From NCBI GenBank assembly GCA_003838145.1, contig QYZZ01000029.1:1-50297 (forward strand): a stretch of DNA of 50,297 bases, given 5' to 3'. Of this stretch, positions 16,466 through 23,956 are shown piece by piece. A model generated the notes under the pieces. The model made no database searches. It saw only the letters and a list, made by a program, of their open reading frames with translations, and was not told where the DNA came from. The position numbers and the translations under genes are program-made. Every line of letters starts with the position of its first letter. The first letter of the stretch is position 1. This DNA comes from Tindallia sp. MSAO_Bac2 (lineage in GTDB: Bacteria > Bacillota > Clostridia > Peptostreptococcales > Tindalliaceae).

Positions 16466-18865
16466 TTATAAATCCATTTTTAGAACATTACTGACAAAAG
16501 TTTCCACCAGATCCGGGTCGAACTGAGTTCCGGCATGTGCCAGCAGTTCCATGGCGGCTTCTTCCGGCGATCGGGAGGGACGATAGCTCCGCTCACCAAT
16601 GATGGCATCATAAGCATCTGCAATGGCAATAATTCTGGCCTGCAGCGGAATTTCTTCTCCTTTCAGTCCTTGAGGATAACCTTTTCCATCCCAGCGTTCA
16701 TGGTGAGACAGGACAAATTCTGACATATCCTGCATGTCATGGACAGCTCCCAAAATCCGGGATCCAATTTCAGGATGCCGTTTAATTTCTTCGTATTCAT
16801 CTTCTGACAGCTTGTCAGGCTTGTTTAAAATATTTTCATCAACAGATATTTTTCCGATGTCATGAAGGAGGCCCACGGTTCGTATTTCATTTATTTCACG
16901 GTCGCTGAACTTCATGGCCCGGGCTGTCTGAACACACAAATCGGAAACCCGCTGCGAATGCTTTTCCTCCCGGGGGTTTTTTTCGTGCAAGGTATTCATA
17001 ATGGCATGTATGGTTTTGCTGCGTATGCTTGGCTGTTCAAAAAGCTTCTTCTTGTACATATAATTTTCAGCATTTTTAAGAACTTCGTTTATGTCCTCAT
17101 CTTCATGATCCTTTGTATCCCAGCCGAAGGAAATAGATAGCTCTATGGATTCCACCTCGGTATACAGGCATCGATTCCGAATCCGCCCCACCAGTTTTTC
17201 TGCTTCCTCATTTGTCATATTAGGAACAAGAATCAGGAATTCATCGCCGCCAATCCGGGCTATGATTTCATCTTTTCGACAGCAATCTTTAATAATGTCA
17301 GCAGCCGTTTTCAGCAGGTCATCACCCGCCTGATGGCCAAAGGAATCGTTAATCAACTTCAATCCATTAACATCACCCATAATAACGCACAGCGGAAAAT
17401 TAGGGGGCGTATCCAGTCGCTGAATTTCTTCTTCCAGGAACTGCCGATTATACAGCCCGGTCAGCTGATCGTGATGGCTCAGGTATTCTATCTGCTCCTG
17501 ATGATGTCGGCCAAGGGTGATATCCCGGGCAAGGCCAACAACTTCATCATCGTTTATGGGCATCAGCCGCATTTCATATACATGACGGTGGCCAGCCACT
17601 AAAAGTTCATAATCAAACTGCTGAAGCCGGTTCTTTTTCAGGGCCCGCTGTATATGATATAAAGCCTTGGAGGCAACAGATTCCGGCATGACATCCTCCA
17701 GGTTTTTATTAATAAAATAAGAAGGCGGGTAAAGCAATGTGTGGACTTTATTGTGCTGACAATCAAGAAAGTGGCCGGAGCTGTCTAATACAAATAAAAT
17801 ATCCGGAAGCGCATCAATAATTGCCTGATTCTTCGCTTCGCTGGCACGAAGCCTTGCTTCACTGCTGCGTAGCTGCTCCAGCTGATCCCTTAGCTCCTGC
17901 TCCATGGCTATCAGCTCTTCCATACTGGCTTCCAGCTCCGTGTTAACGGATACCAGCTCCTTTGTTTTATCTTTTACCAGGTGACGTAGGATGACAACCA
18001 TTCCAATCAGGAGTGTCAGCAGTCCAAGGACGGCAACAATAATCCAGCGGTAGCGGTATAATAAGCCTGGTAAATCAGGATCTGAGTATACGCCAAACCA
18101 TTGCTCATATATCTCCTGGTATTCACCAGTAGCACTCAGAATCTCCATTCCGCCATTTAAGAGCAACAATAAATCCTGATTATCCGGCATAACAGCCATA
18201 GCGTACTGATTCGTAGTGAAGGTAAGGCCCTGCGGTACGAGATCCAAATCATACGTATCAATATTATAAAGGCCCGGCAGCTTCAGAAGAGCCGCATAGT
18301 CGTAACGACCTTCTGCCACCAACTGAAGAACATCCTGCACATTATTAACTTCCACAAGGGTTAAGTTCAGGTCCTGCTGCTCCAGATATTCAGCCACAAT
18401 GTCTGCCTGCTGAACAACAATGGTTTCACCCCGAAGATCCTCAAGGCTATTAATTTGAAATTCCGGCCTGGTGAAAAGATCCCCCGCTGTAACGCTATGG
18501 GGAGACGAAAAGAGATACATGGACTCCCGCTCCGGAGAACGGAACATTCCGGAGATAGCATCAATTTCCCCACTCTCAAGGGATTCTCTTGTTGCCGACC
18601 ATTCATCCAGTCGTATTTCTATATCGAAATCCATCACCCGTCCCACTGCCCGGGCCAGGTCAACGTTAAAGCCGGCAGGCTCGCCGTTTTCGTCCAGAAA
18701 ACTGTAAGGAGGATAATTGATGTCGTCTCCGATAATGATGGCAGGGAGGGGTTCATTCATAGCATAGGAAGAGGGAATGAAGAGAAAAAGCATCGTCAGT
18801 AAAAGGAAGAATAACCGAAAGCACCGGTACTGTTTGTATTTATTAAGGTAAAAATAGAGCGGCAT
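16466..18865 (-). CDS. Membrane receptor: solute-binding domain + PAS + GGDEF + HD-GYP
   Basis: 799 residues from the ATG at 18865 (GAGGTG 6 bases upstream; an in-frame ATG 60 bases earlier lacks a site). Order: signal/anchor helix about 13-35; extracellular family-3 solute-binding domain about 40-265 (YPPYSFLDENGEPAGFNVDL); membrane helix about 275-295; coiled coil 300-345; PAS about 350-460; GGDEF about 470-590 with intact RIGGDEFL near 538; HD-GYP about 605-795 with LLHDIGKISV and HHERWDGKGYPQG. Such proteins sense a small solute, perhaps an amino acid, and both make and degrade cyclic di-GMP or a related dinucleotide. Both catalytic motifs look complete. Confidence 0.93.
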   Translation of the reverse strand: MPLYFYLNKYKQYRCFRLFFLLLTMLFLFIPSSYAMNEPLPAIIIGDDINYPPYSFLDENGEPAGFNVDLARAVGRVMDFDIEIRLDEWSATRESLESGEIDAISGMFRSPERESMYLFSSPHSVTAGDLFTRPEFQINSLEDLRGETIVVQQADIVAEYLEQQDLNLTLVEVNNVQDVLQLVAEGRYDYAALLKLPGLYNIDTYDLDLVPQGLTFTTNQYAMAVMPDNQDLLLLLNGGMEILSATGEYQEIYEQWFGVYSDPDLPGLLYRYRWIIVAVLGLLTLLIGMVVILRHLVKDKTKELVSVNTELEASMEELIAMEQELRDQLEQLRSSEARLRASEAKNQAIIDALPDILFVLDSSGHFLDCQHNKVHTLLYPPSYFINKNLEDVMPESVASKALYHIQRALKKNRLQQFDYELLVAGHRHVYEMRLMPINDDEVVGLARDITLGRHHQEQIEYLSHHDQLTGLYNRQFLEEEIQRLDTPPNFPLCVIMGDVNGLKLINDSFGHQAGDDLLKTAADIIKDCCRKDEIIARIGGDEFLILVPNMTNEEAEKLVGRIRNRCLYTEVESIELSISFGWDTKDHEDEDINEVLKNAENYMYKKKLFEQPSIRSKTIHAIMNTLHEKNPREEKHSQRVSDLCVQTARAMKFSDREINEIRTVGLLHDIGKISVDENILNKPDKLSEDEYEEIKRHPEIGSRILGAVHDMQDMSEFVLSHHERWDGKGYPQGLKGEEIPLQARIIAIADAYDAIIGERSYRPSRSPEEAAMELLAHAGTQFDPDLVETFVSNVLKMDL

Positions 18866-18913
18866 TTTAGCACCTCGTTGGATTAAAATAGTCGGAACAC
18901 TTTTGCCCGATGC

Positions 18914-18936
18914 AGTGTATACCAATAGTATACACT
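18914..18936 (-). promoter_or_regulatory. 9+9 bp palindrome upstream of the GGDEF/HD-GYP gene
   Basis: AGTGTATAC (18914-18922) and GTATACACT (18928-18936) are perfect inverted repeats separated by 5 bases, about 50 bases upstream of the gene start on the minus strand. TATACT inside it could serve as a -10 box, so a dimeric repressor bound here would block transcription. The cognate regulator is not evident in the window. Confidence 0.6.
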
Positions 18937-19102
18937 AAAATTGAAGAATTTTGCAGGGTGATTTGGCTGTGGTTGCGTAAATCAATAATATTTATAGCGA
19001 CTGATAAGGAATGAAACAAGAACTAAAGGGTATGCTTAGTGTATCAGGAACTGTTTTGACGATAAAAATGACTGTAAATAAAACCTGAAAGGAGCGGTGA
19101 TC

Positions 19103-19357
19103 ATGCCCAAAATGGTGAGCATCCAATACTGTGTTTCCTGAGGCTACCTGGAGCAGGCCGTTGGCCTGGCAGAGAGACTGCTGGATGAGCATAAAGATGA
19201 AATCAGCGAACTAAAGCTGATTCCAGGAAGTAAAGGGGAATACGAAGTAATGCTGGATTCGGAAATGGTTTTTTCAAAGCGCAGGAAAAAGAGACACCCT
19301 AAAGAAGAAGAAGTAGAAGTAGTTATACGTTCGCAGATGAGAGATAAGCGATACTAA
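19103..19357 (+). CDS. SelW/Rdx-family selenoprotein (in-frame UGA = Sec)
   Basis: 84 residues if UGA at 19139-19141 is read as selenocysteine (residue 13); otherwise only 12 residues would be made. The motif is QYCVSUGYLEQA, i.e. CxxU in the position of the CxxC/CxxU redox site of SelW-like thioredoxin-fold proteins. The downstream frame fits the family throughout: AERLLDEHKDEI, LKLIPGSKGEYEVMLD, VFSKRRKKRHPKEEEV. AAAGGAGCGG precedes the ATG at 19103. A small stem-loop follows the UGA at the distance expected for a bacterial SECIS. It stands alone between two minus-strand genes. The redox partner is unknown. Standard gene finders break this gene at the UGA. Confidence 0.9.
19139..19168 (+). 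promoter_or_regulatory. Candidate bacterial SECIS element
   Basis: The UGA at 19139 is followed, 12 bases after it, by CAGGCC-GTT-GGCCTG (19154-19168), a perfect 6-bp stem with a GTT loop. The loop starts 18 bases after the UGA and its first base is G, both consistent with the known bacterial SECIS pattern recognised by SelB. A longer lower stem is possible but not obvious. Confidence 0.72.
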
Positions 19358-19365
19358 ACAGTAAT

Positions 19366-19392
19366 CAGTAAACCGCGGTTTATGGTTTACTG
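19366..19392. terminator. Hairpin between selenoprotein and tungstate regulator genes
   Basis: CAGTAAACC at 19366-19374 and GGTTTACTG at 19384-19392 form a perfect 9-bp stem between the two convergent genes; the right arm covers the stop codon of the minus-strand regulator. There is no good T-run on either side, so it may be a weak terminator or a 3'-end stabiliser. Confidence 0.45.
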
Positions 19393-20553
19393 CATGTCTG
19401 TTGGCTGAAAGAAAGGAGCTTCCTCTGTATGATTGGGGAAGCTTTTTACTATCTTTTTTCCTTCTGGACCACTGAGCCAAAAAGCAAAATTCATTGCTTC
19501 CTGATATTGTTCCGGGTTGAAGTCCCGTCTCTTTATTACAATAATGGAAAAAGTGTTGATTAATGAAGTGTCAGAAGCAGAGCCATCTCCTGCAAAAACT
19601 GCGAGCTCCTTTTGATATTCAGATAATTGATAGCTGGTGGAATCCGTCAGCGCATAGGCGGACTTTTCATAAGCCATGCGAAGCACTCCCAAGTTGCTGG
19701 AAACACCCTGTGCAGGTATGATATTTCTTTCCGCCGGTTTTGTGTCTGTAGCCTGCCAGATTTCCCTTTCTTTTGAGTGGGTACCAGACTGATCATTACG
19801 GCTGATCAGAGGCATTTTCGTCAGCACCAGTTGCCGAAAAAACACGCTGATCCCTGAATCCTCTTTAATCACCTGAAGTCCTGCCGGATCGGATTTTGGT
19901 CCCACCAAATAATAACGGTTCGTCATAAACTCTTTTCGATAAGCTCCCAGACCCTGCCTCATAAAAGCAGCCTCTTCCTGTGGTGAATGGACAAGTAACA
20001 GGTCAGCTCCTCCGGATTTTCCGATTTCCATAGCCTTACCGCTTCCCACGCCGATATGGCGCACCAGAACGCCGGTTTTCTGATAGTACACCTGCTCCAA
20101 AACGTCAAGCAGACCGGTTTCAACCGGTTCCATAGTGCTGGCAATCAACAGATATTTTAACGGATTCTGGGCTGGAGGATTCGCCGGCTGAGAAGCTTTT
20201 TCTCTGCTCTTTGTATCCAGCAACGCACCGAGCTGTTCATTTACCGCATCCCGGATAACCTGATAATGACTCAGCATTTCCAGAGCATCCTCTGTCAGAG
20301 AAGCACCGCCCCCTTCAGAGCCACCAATTTTTTTATTCAGCAGCTTAACAGACAGAGCCTTTTCTGCATCCTGAATGAGCCCCCAGGCATAACGGTAAGA
20401 AAGTTCCAAATCTGCCGCTGCTTTGGAAATAGAGCCTTCCTTCCCGATCTTTTCCAGCAGAAGAAAAAGCTTATCCGTAGAAAGCTGTTTTTTATCCTTA
20501 ATCTGCATATACAGCTGAAAACCGCTGAAAGAATCTTTTTTGGAGTTAGGCAT
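19387..20553 (-). CDS. ModE-type HTH fused to TupA-like ligand domain: probable tungstate-responsive regulator
   Basis: 388 residues. Residues about 15-110 are a ModE/LysR-type winged helix (ISKAAADLELSYRYAWGLIQ, then KIGGSEGGGASLTEDAL, the ModE wing). After a Pro/Ala linker (about 120-130), residues 135-380 resemble the TupA tungstate-binding protein without its signal peptide: IASTMEPVETGLLDVLE, VGSGKAMEIGKSGGADLLLVH, RNDQSGTHSKEREIW. It is thus likely a cytoplasmic oxyanion sensor. It is divergent from tupABC and a ModE-box-like palindrome lies between them. AGGAAGGAG precedes the start. It differs from E. coli ModE, which uses TOBE/Mop domains, and from TunR. Repression of tup by tungstate is inferred. 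Confidence 0.88.
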   Translation of the reverse strand: MPNSKKDSFSGFQLYMQIKDKKQLSTDKLFLLLEKIGKEGSISKAAADLELSYRYAWGLIQDAEKALSVKLLNKKIGGSEGGGASLTEDALEMLSHYQVIRDAVNEQLGALLDTKSREKASQPANPPAQNPLKYLLIASTMEPVETGLLDVLEQVYYQKTGVLVRHIGVGSGKAMEIGKSGGADLLLVHSPQEEAAFMRQGLGAYRKEFMTNRYYLVGPKSDPAGLQVIKEDSGISVFFRQLVLTKMPLISRNDQSGTHSKEREIWQATDTKPAERNIIPAQGVSSNLGVLRMAYEKSAYALTDSTSYQLSEYQKELAVFAGDGSASDTSLINTFSIIVIKRRDFNPEQYQEAMNFAFWLSGPEGKKIVKSFPNHTEEAPFFQPTDMQ

Positions 20554-20652
20554 TGCAATAAATCTCCTTCCTGACTCATGTCAATAGTATGATATTCATC
20601 TCGAGGAATCAAGAATTATATTATGAGTATAGGGAATTCAACATTCTTTAGC

Positions 20653-20680
20653 ATCGATATGCTACAATTGACATATCGAT
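20653..20680. promoter_or_regulatory. ModE-box-like operator between regulator and tupABC
   Basis: ATCGATATG (20653-20661) and CATATCGAT (20672-20680) are a perfect 9-bp inverted repeat with a 10-base gap, 28 bases in total. This matches the length and outer arms of the E. coli ModE consensus (ATCGnTATATA, 6 bases, TATATAnCGAT). It overlaps the -35 hexamer of the tup promoter, so binding would repress tupABC, and it lies just upstream of the regulator's own promoter region. Confidence 0.78.
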
Positions 20681-20696
20681 AACGCTCCTGTATAAT
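20668..20696 (+). promoter_or_regulatory. Consensus promoter of the tupABC transcript
   Basis: TTGACA at 20668-20673 and TATAAT at 20691-20696 are separated by exactly 17 bases, a perfect sigma-A-type promoter. Transcription would start near 20703, giving a leader of about 230 bases that contains the riboswitch and terminator. Such a strong promoter implies control by the overlapping operator and the leader. Confidence 0.88.
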
Positions 20697-20728
20697 GCTA
20701 ATTAACCGAATAGGGGAATAGCCCCAAC

Positions 20729-20878
20729 AGACTCCGAGTCTTCGCTTTCTAAAGCATATCTTACAGGATAATTGCCATGAAAACAAGACCGGCAGGGTAT
20801 CCTGGGAAACCATCATACCTCCCACTGTGGAAAGGAGCGTGTCAGACAGGTAACAGTATCAATGGCCGCGCCGTCATC
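20729..20878 (+). ncRNA. Moco/Tuco-type riboswitch in the tupABC leader
   Basis: The leader contains the conserved blocks I associate with the Moco RNA motif: ACTCCGAGTC at 20731, CTGGGAAACC near 20802, ATACCTCCCACTG near 20815, GGAAAGGAGCGTGTCAG near 20829 and ACAGGTAACAGTATCAATGG after it. This RNA class senses molybdenum or tungsten pterin cofactor in front of cofactor-synthesis and oxyanion-transport genes. An intrinsic terminator follows at once, so ligand binding probably ends transcription before tupA. Whether it belongs to the tungsten (Tuco) variant depends on absence of one helix, which I cannot fold reliably here. Confidence 0.75.
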
Positions 20879-20880
20879 TC

Positions 20881-20911
20881 GACTCCTTCCAAATGGAAAG
20901 GAGTTTTTTTA
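20881..20911 (+). terminator. Terminator of the riboswitch expression platform
   Basis: ACTCCTTCC (20882-20890) pairs with GGAAAGGAGT (20895-20904) and is followed by a T-run to 20910. It sits directly after the riboswitch and 20 bases before the tupA start. The 5' arm could instead pair with the GGAAAGGAG at 20829-20837 within the aptamer, offering a mutually exclusive antiterminator. Confidence 0.87.
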
Positions 20912-20930
20912 TTAAAAAAGGGGATACGAA

Positions 20931-21791
20931 ATGAAAATATGCAAAAAAAATCTCATTGCTTTATTGCTTATCCTACTACTGCCGTTTATAGCAGCCTGTG
21001 GAGGGGCGGATGAGTCTTTATCAGAAGAAGAAAGAACCAGTACTGAAATAATTCTTGCCACCACTACCAGTACCGAAAACAGTGGTTTATTGGATAACAT
21101 TCTGCCAGACTTTGAAGAGAAATATGGAATTGACGTTATGGTAGTGGCAGTAGGGACCGGCGCAGCCTTGCAAATGGGTGCAGACGGTGAAGCTGACGTA
21201 CTGCTGGCACACGCTACAGAGCTGGAAGAGGAGCTGGTAGCTGCTGGTGATACTGTGGAGCGTTTTGATGTTATGTACAATGACTTTATTGTTGTTGGCC
21301 CTGCACCTGATCCGGCCGGCCTGAAAGAAAACGCAGAAGCAGATATACTGACTGGATTCCAACTGATTGCTGAAAATGAAGCATCCTTTGTATCCAGAGC
21401 CGATCATTCCGGAACCCACATTATGGAGCTGAGCCTGTGGGAAGACTCCGGTGTTGGCGAACCTTCCGGCGACTGGTACATTGAAGCTGGCCAGGGTATG
21501 GGCGATGTCATACAGATGGCGAATGAACTGGAAGGATATACCCTGACAGACCGTGCTACTTACCTGTCCATGCTGGATACGATTGATCTGGAAATCCTTC
21601 TTGAGGGTGACGAAGTTCTCTTTAACCAGTACGGCGTTATGGCGGTAAATCCTGACAAGGGTGATCATATTAACTTCCCTGCAGCTGAACGATTTGTTGA
21701 TTGGATTCTGGCACCTGAAACCCAGGATCTGATTGCAGAGTTTGGCATTGAGGAATTTGGGGAGCCACTGTTCTTCCCTAATGCAAACTAG
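20931..21791 (+). CDS. tupA: Tungstate ABC transporter, substrate-binding lipoprotein TupA
   Basis: 286 residues. The signal peptide ends in the lipobox FIAAC with Cys23 as lipidation site, so the protein is anchored outside the membrane. The TupA signatures are clear: TTTSTENSGLLD, VAVGTGAALQMG, ADVLLAHA, YNDFIVVGP, SRADHSGTHIMEL and WYIEAGQGMGDV. TupA binds tungstate far more tightly than molybdate in characterised cases. It is first of tupABC, downstream of a regulated promoter and riboswitch. The likely consumers of tungsten here are the AOR at 2-4 kb and perhaps the formate dehydrogenase at 31-33.6 kb. Confidence 0.95.
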   Translation: MKICKKNLIALLLILLLPFIAACGGADESLSEEERTSTEIILATTTSTENSGLLDNILPDFEEKYGIDVMVVAVGTGAALQMGADGEADVLLAHATELEEELVAAGDTVERFDVMYNDFIVVGPAPDPAGLKENAEADILTGFQLIAENEASFVSRADHSGTHIMELSLWEDSGVGEPSGDWYIEAGQGMGDVIQMANELEGYTLTDRATYLSMLDTIDLEILLEGDEVLFNQYGVMAVNPDKGDHINFPAAERFVDWILAPETQDLIAEFGIEEFGEPLFFPNAN

Positions 21792-21810
21792 CGAATAAAG
21801 GAGCTTTTCG

Positions 21811-22500
21811 ATGGAGAACTTTATCAGTGGATTTCAGGATGCCTTTCAACTGATCATCACCATGGACCCGGAATTTTTCGCCATTGTCCGGCTGTCTCTG
21901 GTTGTATCGCTGACGGCCACACTACTGGCTTCGGTATTTGCCATTCCCTTTGGAGTACTGCTGGGAATCCGGGAATTTCCCGGAAAATGGCTTTTGGTAC
22001 GAATAATTTATACATTGATGAGCATGCCGCCGGTAGTCATTGGCCTGGTCTTCTTTTTGCTTTTTTTGCGAGCAGGACCTTTAGGTCACTTTCGGTTAAA
22101 CTTTACTCCAACGGCTATGATTATCGCCCAGTTTGCACTGGTTGCGCCCATTATTACCGGTGTGGTATTCAATGGCACCAAGGAGCGGGGACCGGACATT
22201 CAGGATCTTGCGAAAACCATGGGTGCCAGTCCGGCCCAAACCGTATGGCTGCTGATCCGGGAACTGCGCATTAACATTCTTTCCGCTGTGGTGACAGGCT
22301 ACGGCCGAGCCATGTCGGAAGTTGGAGCCGTTATGGTGGTCGGAGGAAACATACGGGGGCATACCCGGATCATGACCACCACCATTGCAATGCTTCGGAA
22401 TATGGGAGAATATTCCCTGGCCATTGCTACGGGTATTGTACTGCTGCTCATTTCCTTTGCAATTAATTCACTGCTATATCACTGGCAACAGGAGCGCTAA
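21811..22500 (+). CDS. tupB: Tungstate ABC transporter permease TupB
   Basis: 229 residues with about five to six membrane helices. The binding-protein-dependent permease loop is seen in LAKTMGASPAQTVWLLIREL, followed by GYGRAMSEVGAVMVVGGNIRG, a strong TupB signature. It forms the membrane channel and couples to TupC. Twenty bases separate it from tupA, with AAAGGAG before the ATG, and only two bases separate it from tupC. Confidence 0.95.
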   Translation: MENFISGFQDAFQLIITMDPEFFAIVRLSLVVSLTATLLASVFAIPFGVLLGIREFPGKWLLVRIIYTLMSMPPVVIGLVFFLLFLRAGPLGHFRLNFTPTAMIIAQFALVAPIITGVVFNGTKERGPDIQDLAKTMGASPAQTVWLLIRELRINILSAVVTGYGRAMSEVGAVMVVGGNIRGHTRIMTTTIAMLRNMGEYSLAIATGIVLLLISFAINSLLYHWQQER

Positions 22501-22502
22501 AC

Positions 22503-23210
22503 ATGAAACTAAACATGATTTCTCTTACAAAAAAATATCAAAACAGGACAGTCCTCAACATCCCGGAGCTGGAGCTGAAGGAAGGCTACTTGTGGGGCAT
22601 TATCGGTCCCAATGGATCCGGCAAAAGTACGTTGATGAAAATAATTGCCGGTCTGATGGAGGCATCTTCCGGAAACGTTTATTATGAGGATAAAAAGCTG
22701 AACAATGCCGTGAAAAAATCCATGACGCTGGTATTCCAAAAGCCGTATCTCTTAAGAACCAGTGTTTTTAACAACATTGCATACCCCTTGCAGATTCGGG
22801 GTTATTCAGAAAAGGAAATCAGAGAAAGAGTGAATGAACTGCTGGAATCCTTCCAGATAGAATCTCTGCGGGATCAGAAAGCCTGGACTCTTTCCGGTGG
22901 AGAAGGACAAAAAGTGGCGCTGGCAAGAGCGTTAATTTTTAAGCCCAGGCTTTTAATGCTGGACGAGCCTACGGCCAATATCGATCCTTCCTCCATTATG
23001 TTGCTGGAAGAACGGATCCAGGAATACTATCAACAGGAAAAACCAACCATTCTGATGGTAACTCATAATATTCAGCAGACCCGCCGACTCTGCAACCGGG
23101 TGGCTTTCATGAATGAAGGTGAAGTGCTGGACAGCGGCGATTTAAGGCATCTCTATGGTGCTGAGGCCCATCCGCTGGTTCGTGCCTTTATACAAAAAGG
23201 GCTTATTTAG
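22503..23210 (+). CDS. tupC: Tungstate ABC transporter ATPase TupC
   Basis: 235 residues. Walker A IIGPNGSGKSTLMK, Q-loop in LVFQKPYLL, ABC signature LSGGEGQKVALARAL, Walker B LLMLDEPTANID, and switch His in MVTHNIQQ are all present. It energises import through TupB. There is no C-terminal TOBE domain, in line with regulation at the level of the promoter and leader rather than by trans-inhibition. A strong terminator follows. Confidence 0.95.
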   Translation: MKLNMISLTKKYQNRTVLNIPELELKEGYLWGIIGPNGSGKSTLMKIIAGLMEASSGNVYYEDKKLNNAVKKSMTLVFQKPYLLRTSVFNNIAYPLQIRGYSEKEIRERVNELLESFQIESLRDQKAWTLSGGEGQKVALARALIFKPRLLMLDEPTANIDPSSIMLLEERIQEYYQQEKPTILMVTHNIQQTRRLCNRVAFMNEGEVLDSGDLRHLYGAEAHPLVRAFIQKGLI

Positions 23211-23228
23211 CCTTCGGAGATATATGAT

Positions 23229-23275
23229 AACAGCCGCTTTTTCAGGTTAAACTGAAAAGGCGGCTGTTTTATTTG
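23229..23275 (+). terminator. Terminator of tupABC
   Basis: AACAGCCGC...TTTTTCAG at 23229-23245 pairs with CTGAAAAGGCGGCTGTT at 23252-23268 around a GTTAAA loop, followed by a T-rich tail. The stem of about 17 bp is one of the strongest in the window. Confidence 0.92.
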
Positions 23276-23461
23276 TCTTCTCAGAACTTCTCATTCTCAA
23301 ATTCGAATATAAGAAATTCAAAATTGAAATGCTATAAGCTTTATAAATAAACATATAATGAATTTTAATTGTACTTGAAAACAGATGACTGCCATAATAT
23401 TGATACATGTCTCTTTAGTTATCAGTACAATTTATCTATGAATTCTTGAAGGAGGAAAACA

Positions 23462-23953
23462 ATGAAAAACGAAGTAAGCATAAGCAAAATAAGGCAGGAT
23501 GCAGAAGCCCTTTTCAGAGAGGGAAAATACTACTGTTCCGAGGCTATTGTGGCCTCGATCCGGGAGAACTTTAAGCTGGATATGCCAGAGGAAATGATTG
23601 CCATGGCATCCGGATTCCCGGTGGGAATCGGAAAATCAAAATGCACCTGCGGCGCTGTATCCGGCGGGGTCCTGGCTCTTGGTTATTTTTTTGGGCGGAC
23701 AGAAGGAACCAACCCAAAAGACCCCAGGAGCGTAAAAACCCTGGAACTGGCCTATGAACTCCAGGACGACTTTAAAAAGAATCATAAGCTGCTTTGCTGC
23801 AGTGTGCTGACCAAAGGGATGGATATGGCCTCCGGAGAGCATAAAGAACAATGCATTTCCTTTACGGGAGAAGTAGCAGAAAACGCTGCAAAAATAATCC
23901 TTCGGGAAAAAGGATTTGTGAATACAGATGAAATTCACGGAAATGAGGTGTAA
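23462..23953 (+). CDS. C_GCAxxG_C_C-family redox protein
   Basis: 163 residues, the usual length of the C-GCAxxG-C-C family, small helical proteins of unknown reaction found mostly in anaerobes and sometimes containing selenocysteine. Conserved cysteines are in YYCSEAIVAS, KCTCGAVSGGVLALG, LLCCSVL and EQCISF. Here all are Cys, not Sec. GGAGG precedes the ATG. It is followed after 3 bases by a TDT-family transporter, so the two act together, perhaps in handling a small reduced or sulfur compound. The function is unknown. Confidence 0.85.
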   Translation: MKNEVSISKIRQDAEALFREGKYYCSEAIVASIRENFKLDMPEEMIAMASGFPVGIGKSKCTCGAVSGGVLALGYFFGRTEGTNPKDPRSVKTLELAYELQDDFKKNHKLLCCSVLTKGMDMASGEHKEQCISFTGEVAENAAKIILREKGFVNTDEIHGNEV

Positions 23954-23956
23954 CCC

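Noticed and set aside
16448-16469. Terminator for the GGDEF/HD-GYP gene (ATAACAG/CTGTTAT).
   Set aside because: Only a 7-bp AT-rich stem without a U-tract on the minus strand.
18992-19192. Minus-strand open frame opposite the selenoprotein.
   Set aside because: No ribosome site and no family resemblance, while the plus strand encodes a clear SelW-like protein if UGA is Sec.
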